In this document: in pieces, positions 7,983 through 15,935 of the stretch
How the letters are laid out: every line of letters starts with the position of its first letter
Position numbering within the stretch: the first letter of the stretch is position 1
Source: Rhabdothermincola_A sp041688815
GTDB taxonomy: Bacteria > Actinomycetota > Acidimicrobiia > Acidimicrobiales > Acidimicrobilacustridaceae
NCBI GenBank assembly: GCA_041688815.1
Contig: JBDNHK010000005.1
Span: forward strand, 1-64,000
Direction of reading: 5' to 3'
Length of the DNA: 64,000 nucleotides
Position numbers and translations under genes: made by a program
Notes under the pieces: model-generated
Databases searched by the model: none
The model's input: only the letters and a program-made list of their open reading frames with translations
Told to the model about the DNA's origin: nothing

Positions 7983-9518
7983 CTACGGAACGTAGGACAT
8001 GACCATCGCCATACCCCGTTCGAGGTGGTAGGTGTTGTGGCAGTGGATCATCCACTGCCCGGGGTTGTCGGCGTCGAATTCGATGGCGACGCGTTGGCCA
8101 GGGAGGACGTTGACGGTGTCCTTACGGGGACCGGCAGGATCACCACCGACGCGGAAGGTGTGGCCGTGGAGGTGGATCGGGTGCCACATGGTGGTGGTGT
8201 TCTCGAAGGTCAGGCGAACTCGCTGACCGGAGCGGATCTCGACCGGCGGGCGGTTCGGGAACGTCGCTCCGTCGAATCCCCAGGTGTAGGGCATCATCGA
8301 TCCGGTGAGCCTGATGAGTTCGTCGACGTCGGGTTTCTTGGGGCCGAGTCGAACGGCTTCGGTGGCTCGCAGGTCCTCGAGCGTGAGTAGGCGGCCGTCG
8401 AGGGTCCCAGGGAGTTCCCCGGCCGGAGGGGCTTCGGTGGCCTGGGCATCGGAGGTTCGGATGACAGCCTCTGCGGTGACCGTCTTGCCCTCGGCCAGGG
8501 CGACGAGCGGCCAGGCTCCCGATTGGGGTTGCACGATGACGTCGTATCGTTCTCCCATACCGATGAGGAGCGCGTCGACCTCGACGGGCTCGACGGGGAA
8601 CCCGTCGGTGTGGGTGACGGTCATGCGGTGGCCGCCGATCGCCACTCGGTAGGCGGTGTCCGAGCCGGCGTTGATGAACCGCAGACGCACGCGGCCGCCG
8701 GCCGGGACATCGATGGTGGGCCGGTCTGCGGTGGGCCGGCCGTTGATCAAGTGGAGCGGGTAGTCGACGTCGCCGGCGTCGCCGCCGAGGACGTCGGACT
8801 CGAACTCGGGCATGCTGCCCATGCCGTTCATGCCGTTCATGCCGTTCATGCCGTTCATGCCGCCCATACCGGCGAGCGACTGCATCACGTCGTCGGGTGT
8901 CCGGCCGATGCCATCGAGCCAGTCGTCGAGCACGATGACCTGGTCGACGTCGTAGCGGCCCGCATCGGACGGGTCCTCGATGACCAGCGGCGCGTAGAGC
9001 GCGCGGTCGAGTTGCAGGCCCATGTGCGGGTGGAACCAGTACGTACCGGCGTGGGGAAGAACGAACTTGTAGTTGAAAGTCTCGCCCGGCCTGACGGGGG
9101 GCTGGGTCAAGTCGTGGACGCCGTCCATGTCGTTTCGGAGTGCCAAACCGTGCCAGTGGATCGTGGATTCCTCGGGGAGGTCGTTCCGAAACGCGACTTC
9201 GAGGACGTCGCCAACTTTCGCTCGTATCTCCTTTCCGGGGATGACGCCGTCGAACGCCCACGTGTCGACCTGTCGCTGTCCTACGCCGAGCCTCGTTGGC
9301 GCAGCTCGGAGCTGTCGCTTGGTGACGTTGCCGGTCACAGCCCGGCGTGATTCGGCGACCGCGATTGCGGGGTCGGTGGGACCGATCGCGTTGCTCAGGC
9401 CGGTGGCCTCAGGAGCGGCACCGTTCGACGTCACCTGGGTGCATCCGGCCGTCAGGAGAACGGCGCCGGCCGAGAACTGCAGGAACCGGCGGCGGTCGAT
9501 CGGGGTGTGGGGGGTCAT
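7983..9518 (-). CDS. Exported multicopper oxidase with Met-rich loop
   Basis: A 511-residue three-cupredoxin multicopper oxidase. The N-terminus has a Tat-like RRRFLQF motif followed by a hydrophobic stretch and lipobox-like LLTAGC, so it is exported and probably lipid-anchored. All four copper motifs are present: HWHG (121-124), HPH (163-165), HPIHLHGH (446-453) and HCHNTYH (492-498), with Met503 as axial type-1 ligand. Residues near 218-235 hold a GMN repeat, a Met-rich insert like the copper-binding insert of CueO-type enzymes. Likely role is oxidation of Cu(I) or another metal or phenol in copper tolerance. AAAGG precedes ATG 9518. It follows the Met-rich DUF305 gene by 137 bases on the same strand. 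Confidence 0.92.
   Translation of the reverse strand: MTPHTPIDRRRFLQFSAGAVLLTAGCTQVTSNGAAPEATGLSNAIGPTDPAIAVAESRRAVTGNVTKRQLRAAPTRLGVGQRQVDTWAFDGVIPGKEIRAKVGDVLEVAFRNDLPEESTIHWHGLALRNDMDGVHDLTQPPVRPGETFNYKFVLPHAGTYWFHPHMGLQLDRALYAPLVIEDPSDAGRYDVDQVIVLDDWLDGIGRTPDDVMQSLAGMGGMNGMNGMNGMNGMGSMPEFESDVLGGDAGDVDYPLHLINGRPTADRPTIDVPAGGRVRLRFINAGSDTAYRVAIGGHRMTVTHTDGFPVEPVEVDALLIGMGERYDVIVQPQSGAWPLVALAEGKTVTAEAVIRTSDAQATEAPPAGELPGTLDGRLLTLEDLRATEAVRLGPKKPDVDELIRLTGSMMPYTWGFDGATFPNRPPVEIRSGQRVRLTFENTTTMWHPIHLHGHTFRVGGDPAGPRKDTVNVLPGQRVAIEFDADNPGQWMIHCHNTYHLERGMAMVMSYVP
8821..8865 (-). repeat. 9-bp tandem repeat encoding Gly-Met-Asn
   Basis: Four identical 9-bp units (ATGCCGTTC on the plus strand) plus a fifth variant unit, coding for the GMN repeat of the multicopper oxidase. 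Such a repeat could change length by slippage without breaking the frame. Confidence 0.8.
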
Positions 9519-9655
9519 GGTCAGCCTTTCGGACGTCAGTGTCTTCGCGTTTGGGAGCCGCGTGCGTGGGTTCGCCCGGAGCGGCCCGGGTCGGGTGAGC
9601 GCGGGCTTCGGATGTCGTCGAGGGGTCGATCGTCATCGGGGAGACGCGGAAGCGA

Positions 9656-10936
9656 TCAGTTGCCTTCCTGAAACGAATCGGCCATTGGTTGGAGGAACGA
9701 CCGCCGCATGGCGGAGTCGGCGATCATGGTGGGCGCGATGGCCCGGGTGGTCGGGTGCTGTCCCGTGCCGAAGGCCTGGCCGGCGAGGGCGATGCCCTGC
9801 TCGTGGTGGCGGACCAGCCATTCGAGAAAGAGCCGATCGAACGTTGGGCCGAAGGCGTTCTCGAGTTTGACGAGCTCAGAGTCCCACGAGGCCGCACCGG
9901 ACATCACCCCGGCCGACGTCTCGGCCATGGTCGAGTCCGACACCGGCTCGTTGGCGTACCGGAGCAAATCGGACAGCTGGTACACCTCGGGAACGGTCTC
10001 GGCCTTGATCAGCGTTGCCAGGAAGACGACTTCGGGGTTGCGACTGTTGGCGAGTGCGGTGTCCGCGATCCGCACGACCTGGCTCCGGCGAACGACAACG
10101 GCCTGGGCGAATCGGAGATCCGTTTCGTTCGGCGGCATCACCATGGACCCCATGGCCATGCCGGGCATCGATCCGTTGTTCCCACCGGGGTTCGTTCCCA
10201 TGTCCATCCCGGGCATCGATCCGTTGTTCCCGCCGGGGTTCGCTCCCATGTCCATCCCGGGCATCGATCCGTTGTTCCCGCCGGGGTTCGCTCCCATGTC
10301 CATGCCCGGCATCCCCATGTCCATCCCCGCCATCGCCCCTGCGGGCCCGCTTGCGGAGACGGCACCCATCGTCGTAGGGCCGTGACTGTGGGGGGATGCG
10401 ATTCCCACAACAGCAAGTATCACGACGCTGAGGCTGATCACGCTGGCGGCCACGACCGATCCGGCCAAGTGGCGGTCCACTCGATCTGACAGCCGCGCCG
10501 CGACAGCGGCGCAGGTAGCGGCGACGAGGCCGAGCATGGCGGCGATCCCATCCTGTATGCCCACGTGTTCCACTTCGGCCAGCGCCTCGGGGATGGGTAG
10601 GCCGACGGTGCGCGACAACAGCCACATCACCGCGAACGACCCGTTCAGCAGCATGCCGAAAATCGCCGAGAGCCGTCTGGGATCGGCGACGTAGTAGAAG
10701 GCCCAGGCCACCTGGAGTACCGCCGTGATCGCGAAAAGAACTGCGGCCACGACCTCGGCGCTGTGTGTCCCGGCGGCGGCCGCGTGCACCAGTCCCGCCC
10801 CCGCCGATGACACTGCGGCGGCGGCGACGAGCGGGTGTCGAAGGATCCAAGAGCGCGTGAGCGGGCTTTCCTGGTGCCCTCCATCGTTCGGAGCGTCAGC
10901 CGGGGTTTCGGGGGGTGGGGCGAGGGTGGAGACCAC
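9656..10936 (-). CDS. Met-rich membrane protein with DUF305 domain
   Basis: A 426-residue protein in three parts. Residues up to about 200 hold several membrane helices. A Met/Gly/Asn-rich segment follows with three copies of GMDMGxNPGGNNGSMP. The C-terminal part is DUF305-like: its first half (FAQAVVVRRSQVVRIADTAL) has lost the usual His pair, while the second half keeps it (FLEWLVRHHEQGIALA). DUF305 proteins are often found with copper genes, and Met runs bind Cu(I) at membrane surfaces. GTG 10936 is chosen because AAAGGA precedes it at 6 nt; an in-frame ATG 69 bases further upstream lacks a ribosome site. It is divergent from the BlaI gene and probably co-transcribed with the oxidase. Confidence 0.8.
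   Translation of the reverse strand: MVSTLAPPPETPADAPNDGGHQESPLTRSWILRHPLVAAAAVSSAGAGLVHAAAAGTHSAEVVAAVLFAITAVLQVAWAFYYVADPRRLSAIFGMLLNGSFAVMWLLSRTVGLPIPEALAEVEHVGIQDGIAAMLGLVAATCAAVAARLSDRVDRHLAGSVVAASVISLSVVILAVVGIASPHSHGPTTMGAVSASGPAGAMAGMDMGMPGMDMGANPGGNNGSMPGMDMGANPGGNNGSMPGMDMGTNPGGNNGSMPGMAMGSMVMPPNETDLRFAQAVVVRRSQVVRIADTALANSRNPEVVFLATLIKAETVPEVYQLSDLLRYANEPVSDSTMAETSAGVMSGAASWDSELVKLENAFGPTFDRLFLEWLVRHHEQGIALAGQAFGTGQHPTTRAIAPTMIADSAMRRSFLQPMADSFQEGN
10163..10306 (-). repeat. Three 48-bp tandem repeats in DUF305 gene
   Basis: Three near-identical 48-bp units start at 10163, 10211 and 10259 and encode the 16-residue Met-rich repeat. Only a few bases differ between units, so the expansion looks recent. 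Confidence 0.88.
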
Positions 10937-10966
10937 GTACCGTCCTTTCGAGAAGTCCGGGGAAGT

Positions 10967-10987
10967 TCTACGACGAACAGTAGTAGA
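10967..10987. promoter_or_regulatory. Candidate BlaI operator dyad 1
   Basis: An interrupted palindrome, TCTAC-N-AC-N5-GT-N-GTAGA, in the divergent region between the DUF305 gene and the BlaI gene. It shares the CTACGAC core with dyad 2. It sits about 30 bases before the DUF305 start, a suitable place for repression. Confidence 0.45.
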
Positions 10988-11057
10988 TCTCGAGCGGGAC
11001 CCCATAGCGCGGCCGTCACTCGGTCGCCGTCCCTTTCCACGAGCCCGGCACCCTTCC

Positions 11058-11074
11058 TACGACACGCTGTCGTG
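11058..11074. promoter_or_regulatory. Candidate BlaI operator dyad 2
   Basis: TACGACA-CGC-TGTCGTG contains a perfect 6-bp inverted repeat ACGACA/TGTCGT with a 3-base spacer. Its layout resembles the TACA...TGTA type operators of the BlaI/MecI/CopY family. It lies 60 bases before the BlaI start, next to TAGGCT, a possible -10 at about 11103. Confidence 0.5.
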
Positions 11075-11135
11075 GGTTGTTGTACGCCGTGGGACCTCCA
11101 CCTAGGCTCCAAGCGGCAAGGAGGTGTTGTCACCC

Positions 11136-11495
11136 TTGGCTGATCGTCGCCCGATGGGATCGTTGGAAGCGCAGGTGCTCGACGTGCTGTGGCGCGCTGA
11201 TGGCCCCGTGACCCCGGCCGAAGTGCGGGAGGCTCTCGACGCCGACCTCGCCTATACGACAGTGATGACGATCCTGTCTCGACTGTGGCAGAAGGGATTG
11301 GCGGCGCGGACCAAGCAAAGCCGGGCGTTTGCCTACGGGGCGGTGGTGTCGGAGTCTGATCTTGCGGCCACCCGAATGCGCGCCGCCCTGACGGCGACAT
11401 CGGACCGCACGGCGACGATGAGCCGGTTCGTGGACGGCCTTGACCCGCGTGAGGCCGCCGCGCTGCGCACCTTGCTCGAGGAAGCCGGCGGATGA
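11136..11495 (+). CDS. BlaI/MecI/CopY-family transcriptional repressor
   Basis: A 119-residue winged-helix regulator. It has MGSLEAQVLDVLWRADGPVT at the N-terminus, the recognition-helix region YTTVMTILSRLWQKGLAAR, and a C-terminal dimerisation helix. It lacks the C-terminal CxC...CxC copper motif of CopY, so it is of the BlaI type, inactivated by proteolysis rather than by metal binding. TTG 11136 is taken as start because AAGGAGG lies about 11 nt upstream; a GTG at 11124 would overlap that site. It overlaps the M56 protease gene by 4 nt (ATGA), the usual BlaI-BlaR arrangement. It probably represses itself and the divergent copper genes. Confidence 0.88.
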   Translation: MADRRPMGSLEAQVLDVLWRADGPVTPAEVREALDADLAYTTVMTILSRLWQKGLAARTKQSRAFAYGAVVSESDLAATRMRAALTATSDRTATMSRFVDGLDPREAAALRTLLEEAGG

Positions 11496-12382
11496 ACCTC
11501 CTGCTGGTGGCGCCACTGCTGCTCACGTTCGCGGGAGCCGTGGCGGGGTTGTTCCTGCCGCGACTGGTCTCGCCGGCAACCTGCGCGCGCGTGCTGACCG
11601 CGACGGTCGTCGTGGCCGCGAGCGCCATCGCCGCCGCGTTGATGCTGGTCGGGACAGCGGCCGCGTCTGAGCTGAGCGCGGTTTCCAGCGTCATCGGTTG
11701 GTGCCGGGCCCTGTACCCCGGCGACCATGAGGCCTCCCCGTGGGCGGGGATCATCGCCGCAGGGATACTGATCGCCGCGGCCGTCCGAGGTGGGCAGTAC
11801 GTGCGCCGAGTTCGATCAGAGCACGCGCCGTACAAGGGCATCGACGGGATCGAGGTGGTGGCCACCGGTGAACCGATCGCCTTCGCCGTGCCGGGTCGCC
11901 CCGGCGGTGTGGTCATCGGATCCCATCTTCTCCTGGCGCTCGAAGCCGACGAACGGTGCGCCGTCCTCGCCCACGAGAACGCTCATCTCCGTCACCACCA
12001 CCACCGTTACGTCCACACCGCCGAGCTGTGCGCGGCCGTGTTCCCGTTCCTCGTGCCTCAGGCCCGCCAGGTCCGCTTCGCGACCGAACGGTGGGCCGAC
12101 GAGAGCGCGGCGACCGAGATCGGTTCGCGGCGCACCGTTGCCAGGGCGATCGCCCGGGTCGCGCTCATGTCCCATCCTCGCGACCTGAGCCCCGCGCTGG
12201 CGTTCAGCGGTCGCGGCACCAGCGCCCGGGTCGAGGCACTCCTGCACCCCATCGCCCCCCGGCGCTTCGAGCTGGCGCTGGCGGTGTCGGTGTCGGTGGG
12301 CACCATTGCCGCCACGTTGGCCGGGTCGTCGGTGCAGGTCCATCACCTGGCGCTCTTCCTGGTGCAGGCCTGCCTCTTGTGA
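11492..12382 (+). CDS. M56-family (BlaR1-like) membrane metalloprotease
   Basis: A 296-residue membrane protein with N-terminal helices, a cytoplasmic zinc protease domain with HENAH (His161, Glu162, His165) followed by a His-rich run, a downstream ERWADESAATE that supplies the third ligand, and hydrophobic C-terminal segments. It lacks the penicillin-binding sensor domain of true BlaR1. Known partners of this type cleave BlaI repressors after a signal, so it probably controls the adjacent repressor. The signal is unknown; copper is suggested by the neighbours. Translation is coupled to blaI by a 4-nt overlap. Confidence 0.85.
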   Translation: MNLLLVAPLLLTFAGAVAGLFLPRLVSPATCARVLTATVVVAASAIAAALMLVGTAAASELSAVSSVIGWCRALYPGDHEASPWAGIIAAGILIAAAVRGGQYVRRVRSEHAPYKGIDGIEVVATGEPIAFAVPGRPGGVVIGSHLLLALEADERCAVLAHENAHLRHHHHRYVHTAELCAAVFPFLVPQARQVRFATERWADESAATEIGSRRTVARAIARVALMSHPRDLSPALAFSGRGTSARVEALLHPIAPRRFELALAVSVSVGTIAATLAGSSVQVHHLALFLVQACLL

Positions 12383-12399
12383 GACCGGCCGGGGCGGCC

Positions 12400-12411
12400 G
12401 GGGGGGGGGGG
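12400..12411. repeat. 12-base G homopolymer
   Basis: A run of 12 G lies between the convergent M56 and amidase genes, touching the amidase stop codon. No coding effect is expected. Confidence 0.9.
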
Positions 12412-13806
12412 CTACACCGGCGCGCCCGGGGCCACCAGCGGCCAGGGCCGCTCTCGTTCGAGCAGGGCCGCCACGTCGAAGAGCAGGCCGTCGGCGTGGT
12501 GGCGGGCCATGATCTGGACCCCAACCGGCATCCCGTCCACCAGCCCGGCCGGCACCGACACCGCCGGGCAGCCGGTGATGTTGGCGGGGATGGTGAGCGC
12601 CCCGTTGTTCTCGGGGCCCACCCGGCGGTCGCCGACGCGGGTGTTGAGCGTGACGGGGGCGGGATAGGCGGCGTCGGGATTCGTGGCGCAGATCACCAGG
12701 TCGACCTGATCGAACACCGCGGCCATGGTCTCGTTGGCCGCGGTCCGACGCTCGCTCACCCGGGCCGCCATACCCAGGTCGAATCTCTCCTCGGCGGTCT
12801 GCACCCCGAAAGCCATCTCCTCGGTGAGCAGTTCGCGGTCGGCGGGCCAGCGGTCCTTCAGGTCGGCCAGCACCCCGGCCAGACCGCTCATGGCCCATTC
12901 GAAGCCCAGCGGCGGGATGTCGACGTCGACGCCTTCGACGGTCCGGAGCCCGGCGGCGGCCACCAGCATCTCGGCCGTCTCGATCACGAGGGCCTCCACC
13001 GCCGGCAACACCACCGCGGTCGACAGGTGGGGAACCACCGCGACCCGCAGCCCCGAGAGGTCGTGGGTTCCGATGCCGGCCTCCCAACCGCCGGGGGAGG
13101 GGATGCTGTAGGGATCGCGGCTGTCGTAGCCGGCGCACACGTCGAACCACCGGGCCGCGTCGCGTACCGATCGGGCCAGGCACCCGATGACCACGGTGAA
13201 GTTGCCGACCTGGGCGCGGGGTCCTCGTGGGATGCGGCCGACAGTGCCCTTCATGCCCACCAGCCCGTTGAACCCGGCCGGGATCCGGATCGACCCACCG
13301 CCGTCGCCGCCGGTGGCGATGGGCACCAGACCGCCGGCCACGGCGGAGGCGCTGCCGCCCGACGAGCCCCCAGCGCTGCGGGTTGGATCCCAGGCGTTGC
13401 CGGTGACGCCGTGGAGGCGGTTCACGCTCACGTTGAGCCCGCCGAACTCCGAGGCCGTCGTCTGCCCCACCGGCACGGCGCCGCCTCGATCGACGGCTCG
13501 TTGCACCATCGTGGCCGTGTGCCCGGCGATCCGATCGGCGAACACGAGTGACGCCTCGGTGTCGGGCCAGCCGGTCACCGGGGTGAGTTCCTTCACACCG
13601 AAGGGGACGCCTCCGAAGGGTTTCGAGACGTCGGCGGCCGCGGCCGCGTCTCGGGCGCGGTCACCGTCGACGAACGAGAACGCGTTGAGGCCACTGGCCT
13701 CGATGGCGGCCAGGGTGGCGTCCATCTCCTCGACGGGCGAGTGGCCGCCGGAACGGTACGCGTCGACGAGCGACGCGGCGTCCCCCTGCCATGGAAGGTC
13801 GGCCAT
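12412..13806 (-). CDS. Amidase-signature family amidohydrolase
   Basis: A 464-residue amidase-signature enzyme. The Ser-cisSer-Lys triad is visible: Lys in FGVKELTPV near residue 72, and the Gly/Ser-rich TRSAGGSSGGSASAVAGG and GGDGGGSIRIPAG stretches that hold the cis-Ser and nucleophile Ser. It should hydrolyse a carboxamide in the cytoplasm. It lacks the GatB/GatC context, so it is unlikely to be GatA. ATG 13806 is preferred over one 18 bases upstream because TAAGGT lies 7 nt before it, a leaderless arrangement. Divergent from the thioesterase gene with only 33 bases between the two starts. Confidence 0.9.
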   Translation of the reverse strand: MADLPWQGDAASLVDAYRSGGHSPVEEMDATLAAIEASGLNAFSFVDGDRARDAAAAADVSKPFGGVPFGVKELTPVTGWPDTEASLVFADRIAGHTATMVQRAVDRGGAVPVGQTTASEFGGLNVSVNRLHGVTGNAWDPTRSAGGSSGGSASAVAGGLVPIATGGDGGGSIRIPAGFNGLVGMKGTVGRIPRGPRAQVGNFTVVIGCLARSVRDAARWFDVCAGYDSRDPYSIPSPGGWEAGIGTHDLSGLRVAVVPHLSTAVVLPAVEALVIETAEMLVAAAGLRTVEGVDVDIPPLGFEWAMSGLAGVLADLKDRWPADRELLTEEMAFGVQTAEERFDLGMAARVSERRTAANETMAAVFDQVDLVICATNPDAAYPAPVTLNTRVGDRRVGPENNGALTIPANITGCPAVSVPAGLVDGMPVGVQIMARHHADGLLFDVAALLERERPWPLVAPGAPV

Positions 13807-13813
13807 GGGCCTG

Positions 13814-13831
13814 ACCTTAGGCACCTAGAGT
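13814..13831. promoter_or_regulatory. Back-to-back leaderless -10 elements
   Basis: In the 33-base divergent spacer, minus-strand TAAGGT (13814-13819) lies 7 nt before the amidase ATG and plus-strand TAGAGT (13826-13831) lies 8 nt before the thioesterase GTG. The hexamers are 6 bases apart, so polymerases would exclude each other. Confidence 0.5.
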
Positions 13832-13839
13832 CCACCGAT

Positions 13840-14628
13840 GTGAACGCGCGCGAATGGCTGGGCCTCCAGCCCACCCACAACCCCATGCGGTGGTACCTCC
13901 CGGTGACCCCCGGGATCTGCAGTGGGCTGGGCACGCTCTTCGGGGGCTGTGGGCTCGGTGCCGCCATCGAGGCCCTCGAACGCACCACCGGTCGACCCGT
14001 TGTATGGGCCTGTGCCCAGTACCTCAGCTACACCCGACCCCCGTCGGTCGTCGATCTCGACGTGCACATCGGGGCTCACGGTCGTTCCACAACCCAGGCC
14101 CGTGTGCTCGGACAGGTGGGCGACACCGAGATCTTCACTGTCAACGCCTCGCTCGGCAGCCGAGACTTCGCCGAGGAGGGCCAGTGGGTCACCATGCCCG
14201 AGTCGCCTTCACCCGACGACTGCCCGCCTCGCGAGTACCGCTTCGACCCCGGCAACACCATCGCCAGCCGGCTCGAGTCGCGTATGGCGGTCGAGGCGCC
14301 CGGCACCGGCCGCACGGCGTTCTGGACCCGTATGCCCGGCCTCTCGATGAACTCGGCGGCGGCGTTGGCGATCCTCGGCGATTTCGTGCCCATGGGCCTC
14401 GGCCAGACGCTCACCAGCGAGATCAGCTCGAACAGCCTCGACAACACGTTGAGGGTGCTGCACACGGCGGCCACCGAGTGGGTGCTCGTCGACGTGCGCA
14501 TCGAGGCGGTGGCACGCGGGTTCGGGCACGGTCACATCTACCTGTGGGCCGAGGACGGGTCGCTGATGGGGTCGGCCAGCCAGTCGGCCATGATCCGGCT
14601 GTGGCGGGAACCTCCGGCGGCGCGATGA
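13840..14628 (+). CDS. TesB-like acyl-CoA thioesterase
   Basis: A 262-residue protein of double-hotdog length. TGRPVVWACAQYLSYTRPP and the matching C-terminal half (TEWVLVDVRIEAVARGFGHG, then HIYLWAEDGSLMGSASQSAM) follow the TesB-like acyl-CoA thioesterase pattern. It should release fatty acids from CoA in the cytoplasm. GTG 13840 has no Shine-Dalgarno but follows TAGAGT by 8 nt, so a leaderless start is likely. It overlaps the LLM oxidoreductase start by 4 nt (ATGA), giving a coupled pair. Confidence 0.82.
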   Translation: MNAREWLGLQPTHNPMRWYLPVTPGICSGLGTLFGGCGLGAAIEALERTTGRPVVWACAQYLSYTRPPSVVDLDVHIGAHGRSTTQARVLGQVGDTEIFTVNASLGSRDFAEEGQWVTMPESPSPDDCPPREYRFDPGNTIASRLESRMAVEAPGTGRTAFWTRMPGLSMNSAAALAILGDFVPMGLGQTLTSEISSNSLDNTLRVLHTAATEWVLVDVRIEAVARGFGHGHIYLWAEDGSLMGSASQSAMIRLWREPPAAR

Positions 14629-15605
14629 CCTCGCCGGTCGGACCCCGGTACGGCATGACCATCCCCTTCGATGGGGTGCCGCTCCACGCCCAGCGCGAGT
14701 GGATCGAGGAGTTGGTGTCGCTCGGCTACACCGATGTGTGGTCGGCCGAAGCCGACGGCGCCGACGGGTTCACCCCGCTCGCCCTCACCTCGGTGTGGGC
14801 GCCTACTCTGCGCCTCGGCACGGCCATCATCCCTGCCTTCACCCGGGGTCCCGCCTGCCTGGCCCAGAGCGTCGGGGCCATGGCCCAGGCCGCCCCCGGG
14901 CGCTTCGTACTCGGGATGGGTACCTCCTCGAACGTGATCGTCGAGCGCTGGAACGGCATCGCCTTCGACCAGCCCTACAAGCGCATGCGCGACACGGTGC
15001 GGTTCCTGCGCCAGGCGCTCACCGGTGAGAAGGTCACCGAGACCTACGACACGTTCGCCGTGAAAGGGTTTCGGCTGAAGGTCCTCCCCGAGCAGCCCGT
15101 GCCCATTCTCGTGGCCGCCCTGCGCGAGGGAATGTTGAACCTCGCCGGTCGGGAGGGCGACGGGGCCATCATCAACTGGTTGTCGGCCGATGACGTGGCC
15201 CGGGTGGCGCCCATCGTGAAGGCGCACGGGGCCGACAAGGAGATCGTGGCCCGCATCTTCGTCGCCCCCTCCGAGGACACCGAGGCGGTGCGCGCCGCCG
15301 CTCGCTTCGCCATCGCCGCCTATCTGAACGTCGGGGTGTACCGGGCCTTCCACGAGTGGCTCGGTCGCACCGACGACCTGGCCGACATGTGGGCGGCCTG
15401 GGAGGCCGGCGACCGGCCGGCGGCGCTGGCCGCCATCCCCGACCACGTCGTGGACGACCTCGTCGTGCACGGCTCCGCCGAGCAGTGTCGCGCCCAGATC
15501 CAGCGCTACGTCGACAACGGGGTCACCACACCGGCGCTGGCCGTGCTGCCCCTGGCGCCTGACATCGACGTGCGTCGCTCGTTGGCCGATCTGGCCCCCA
15601 GGTAG
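14625..15605 (+). CDS. LLM-class F420-dependent oxidoreductase
   Basis: A 326-residue luciferase-like TIM-barrel protein. Early GYTDVWSAEADGADGF and later FVLGMGTSSNVIVERWNG are typical of the actinobacterial F420-dependent branch. It likely transfers hydride from reduced F420 to an acyl or ketone substrate that is unknown. The start overlaps the thioesterase stop by 4 nt. The pairing suggests the two act on the same acyl-CoA-derived compound; that is inference. Confidence 0.85.
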   Translation: MTSPVGPRYGMTIPFDGVPLHAQREWIEELVSLGYTDVWSAEADGADGFTPLALTSVWAPTLRLGTAIIPAFTRGPACLAQSVGAMAQAAPGRFVLGMGTSSNVIVERWNGIAFDQPYKRMRDTVRFLRQALTGEKVTETYDTFAVKGFRLKVLPEQPVPILVAALREGMLNLAGREGDGAIINWLSADDVARVAPIVKAHGADKEIVARIFVAPSEDTEAVRAAARFAIAAYLNVGVYRAFHEWLGRTDDLADMWAAWEAGDRPAALAAIPDHVVDDLVVHGSAEQCRAQIQRYVDNGVTTPALAVLPLAPDIDVRRSLADLAPR

Positions 15606-15614
15606 GGCGCGCGT

Positions 15615-15935
15615 TCAGAACAGGTCGAGTTGTTCGGTGCGTTCGGCGCGCTCGGGTAAGGGCTCCCATACGACGCCACCACGGGGGCCGCGGGTACGGA
15701 CCTCGACGAGGTCGAGAGGCAGCGCCCGTAGCGCCCCCTTGGCGTCGCGCACCCCGAGGCTCCCGTCGCTCTCACGGCGGGCCACCATGCCTTCCTTCCA
15801 CCGTTCGCCGTCACGGCGTCGGAAGCGCACGCGGTCACCCGGCAGCAGCCCGAGGGCCACGAGGCCGGCGTCACCGGCTCCGGCCGGGTCGGCCGCCGGG
15901 CTCGACCGACGGGTCCGGGGGGCTCGGGGTGTCAT
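15615..15935 (-). CDS. Conserved-looking small hypothetical protein
   Basis: A 106-residue protein with a disordered Pro/Arg-rich start, then LLPGDRVRFRRRDGERWKEG, a short strand-rich core (SLGVRDAKGALRALPLDLVEVR) and the C-terminal TEQLDLF. The core looks like a small KOW/SH3-like barrel that could bind nucleic acid. I believe similar proteins occur in actinobacteria but assign no function. It overlaps the end of the SDR gene by 4 nt (ATGA), so it is translated after it. Confidence 0.65.
   Translation of the reverse strand: MTPRAPRTRRSSPAADPAGAGDAGLVALGLLPGDRVRFRRRDGERWKEGMVARRESDGSLGVRDAKGALRALPLDLVEVRTRGPRGGVVWEPLPERAERTEQLDLF

Noticed and set aside
9409..9636. Minus-strand 75-codon frame before the multicopper oxidase
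   Set aside because: It has no ribosome site, is Pro/Arg-rich and overlaps the oxidase signal peptide in another frame.
10163..10306. Possible CRISPR or direct-repeat array
   Set aside because: The 48-bp units are contiguous without spacers and lie in frame within a gene.
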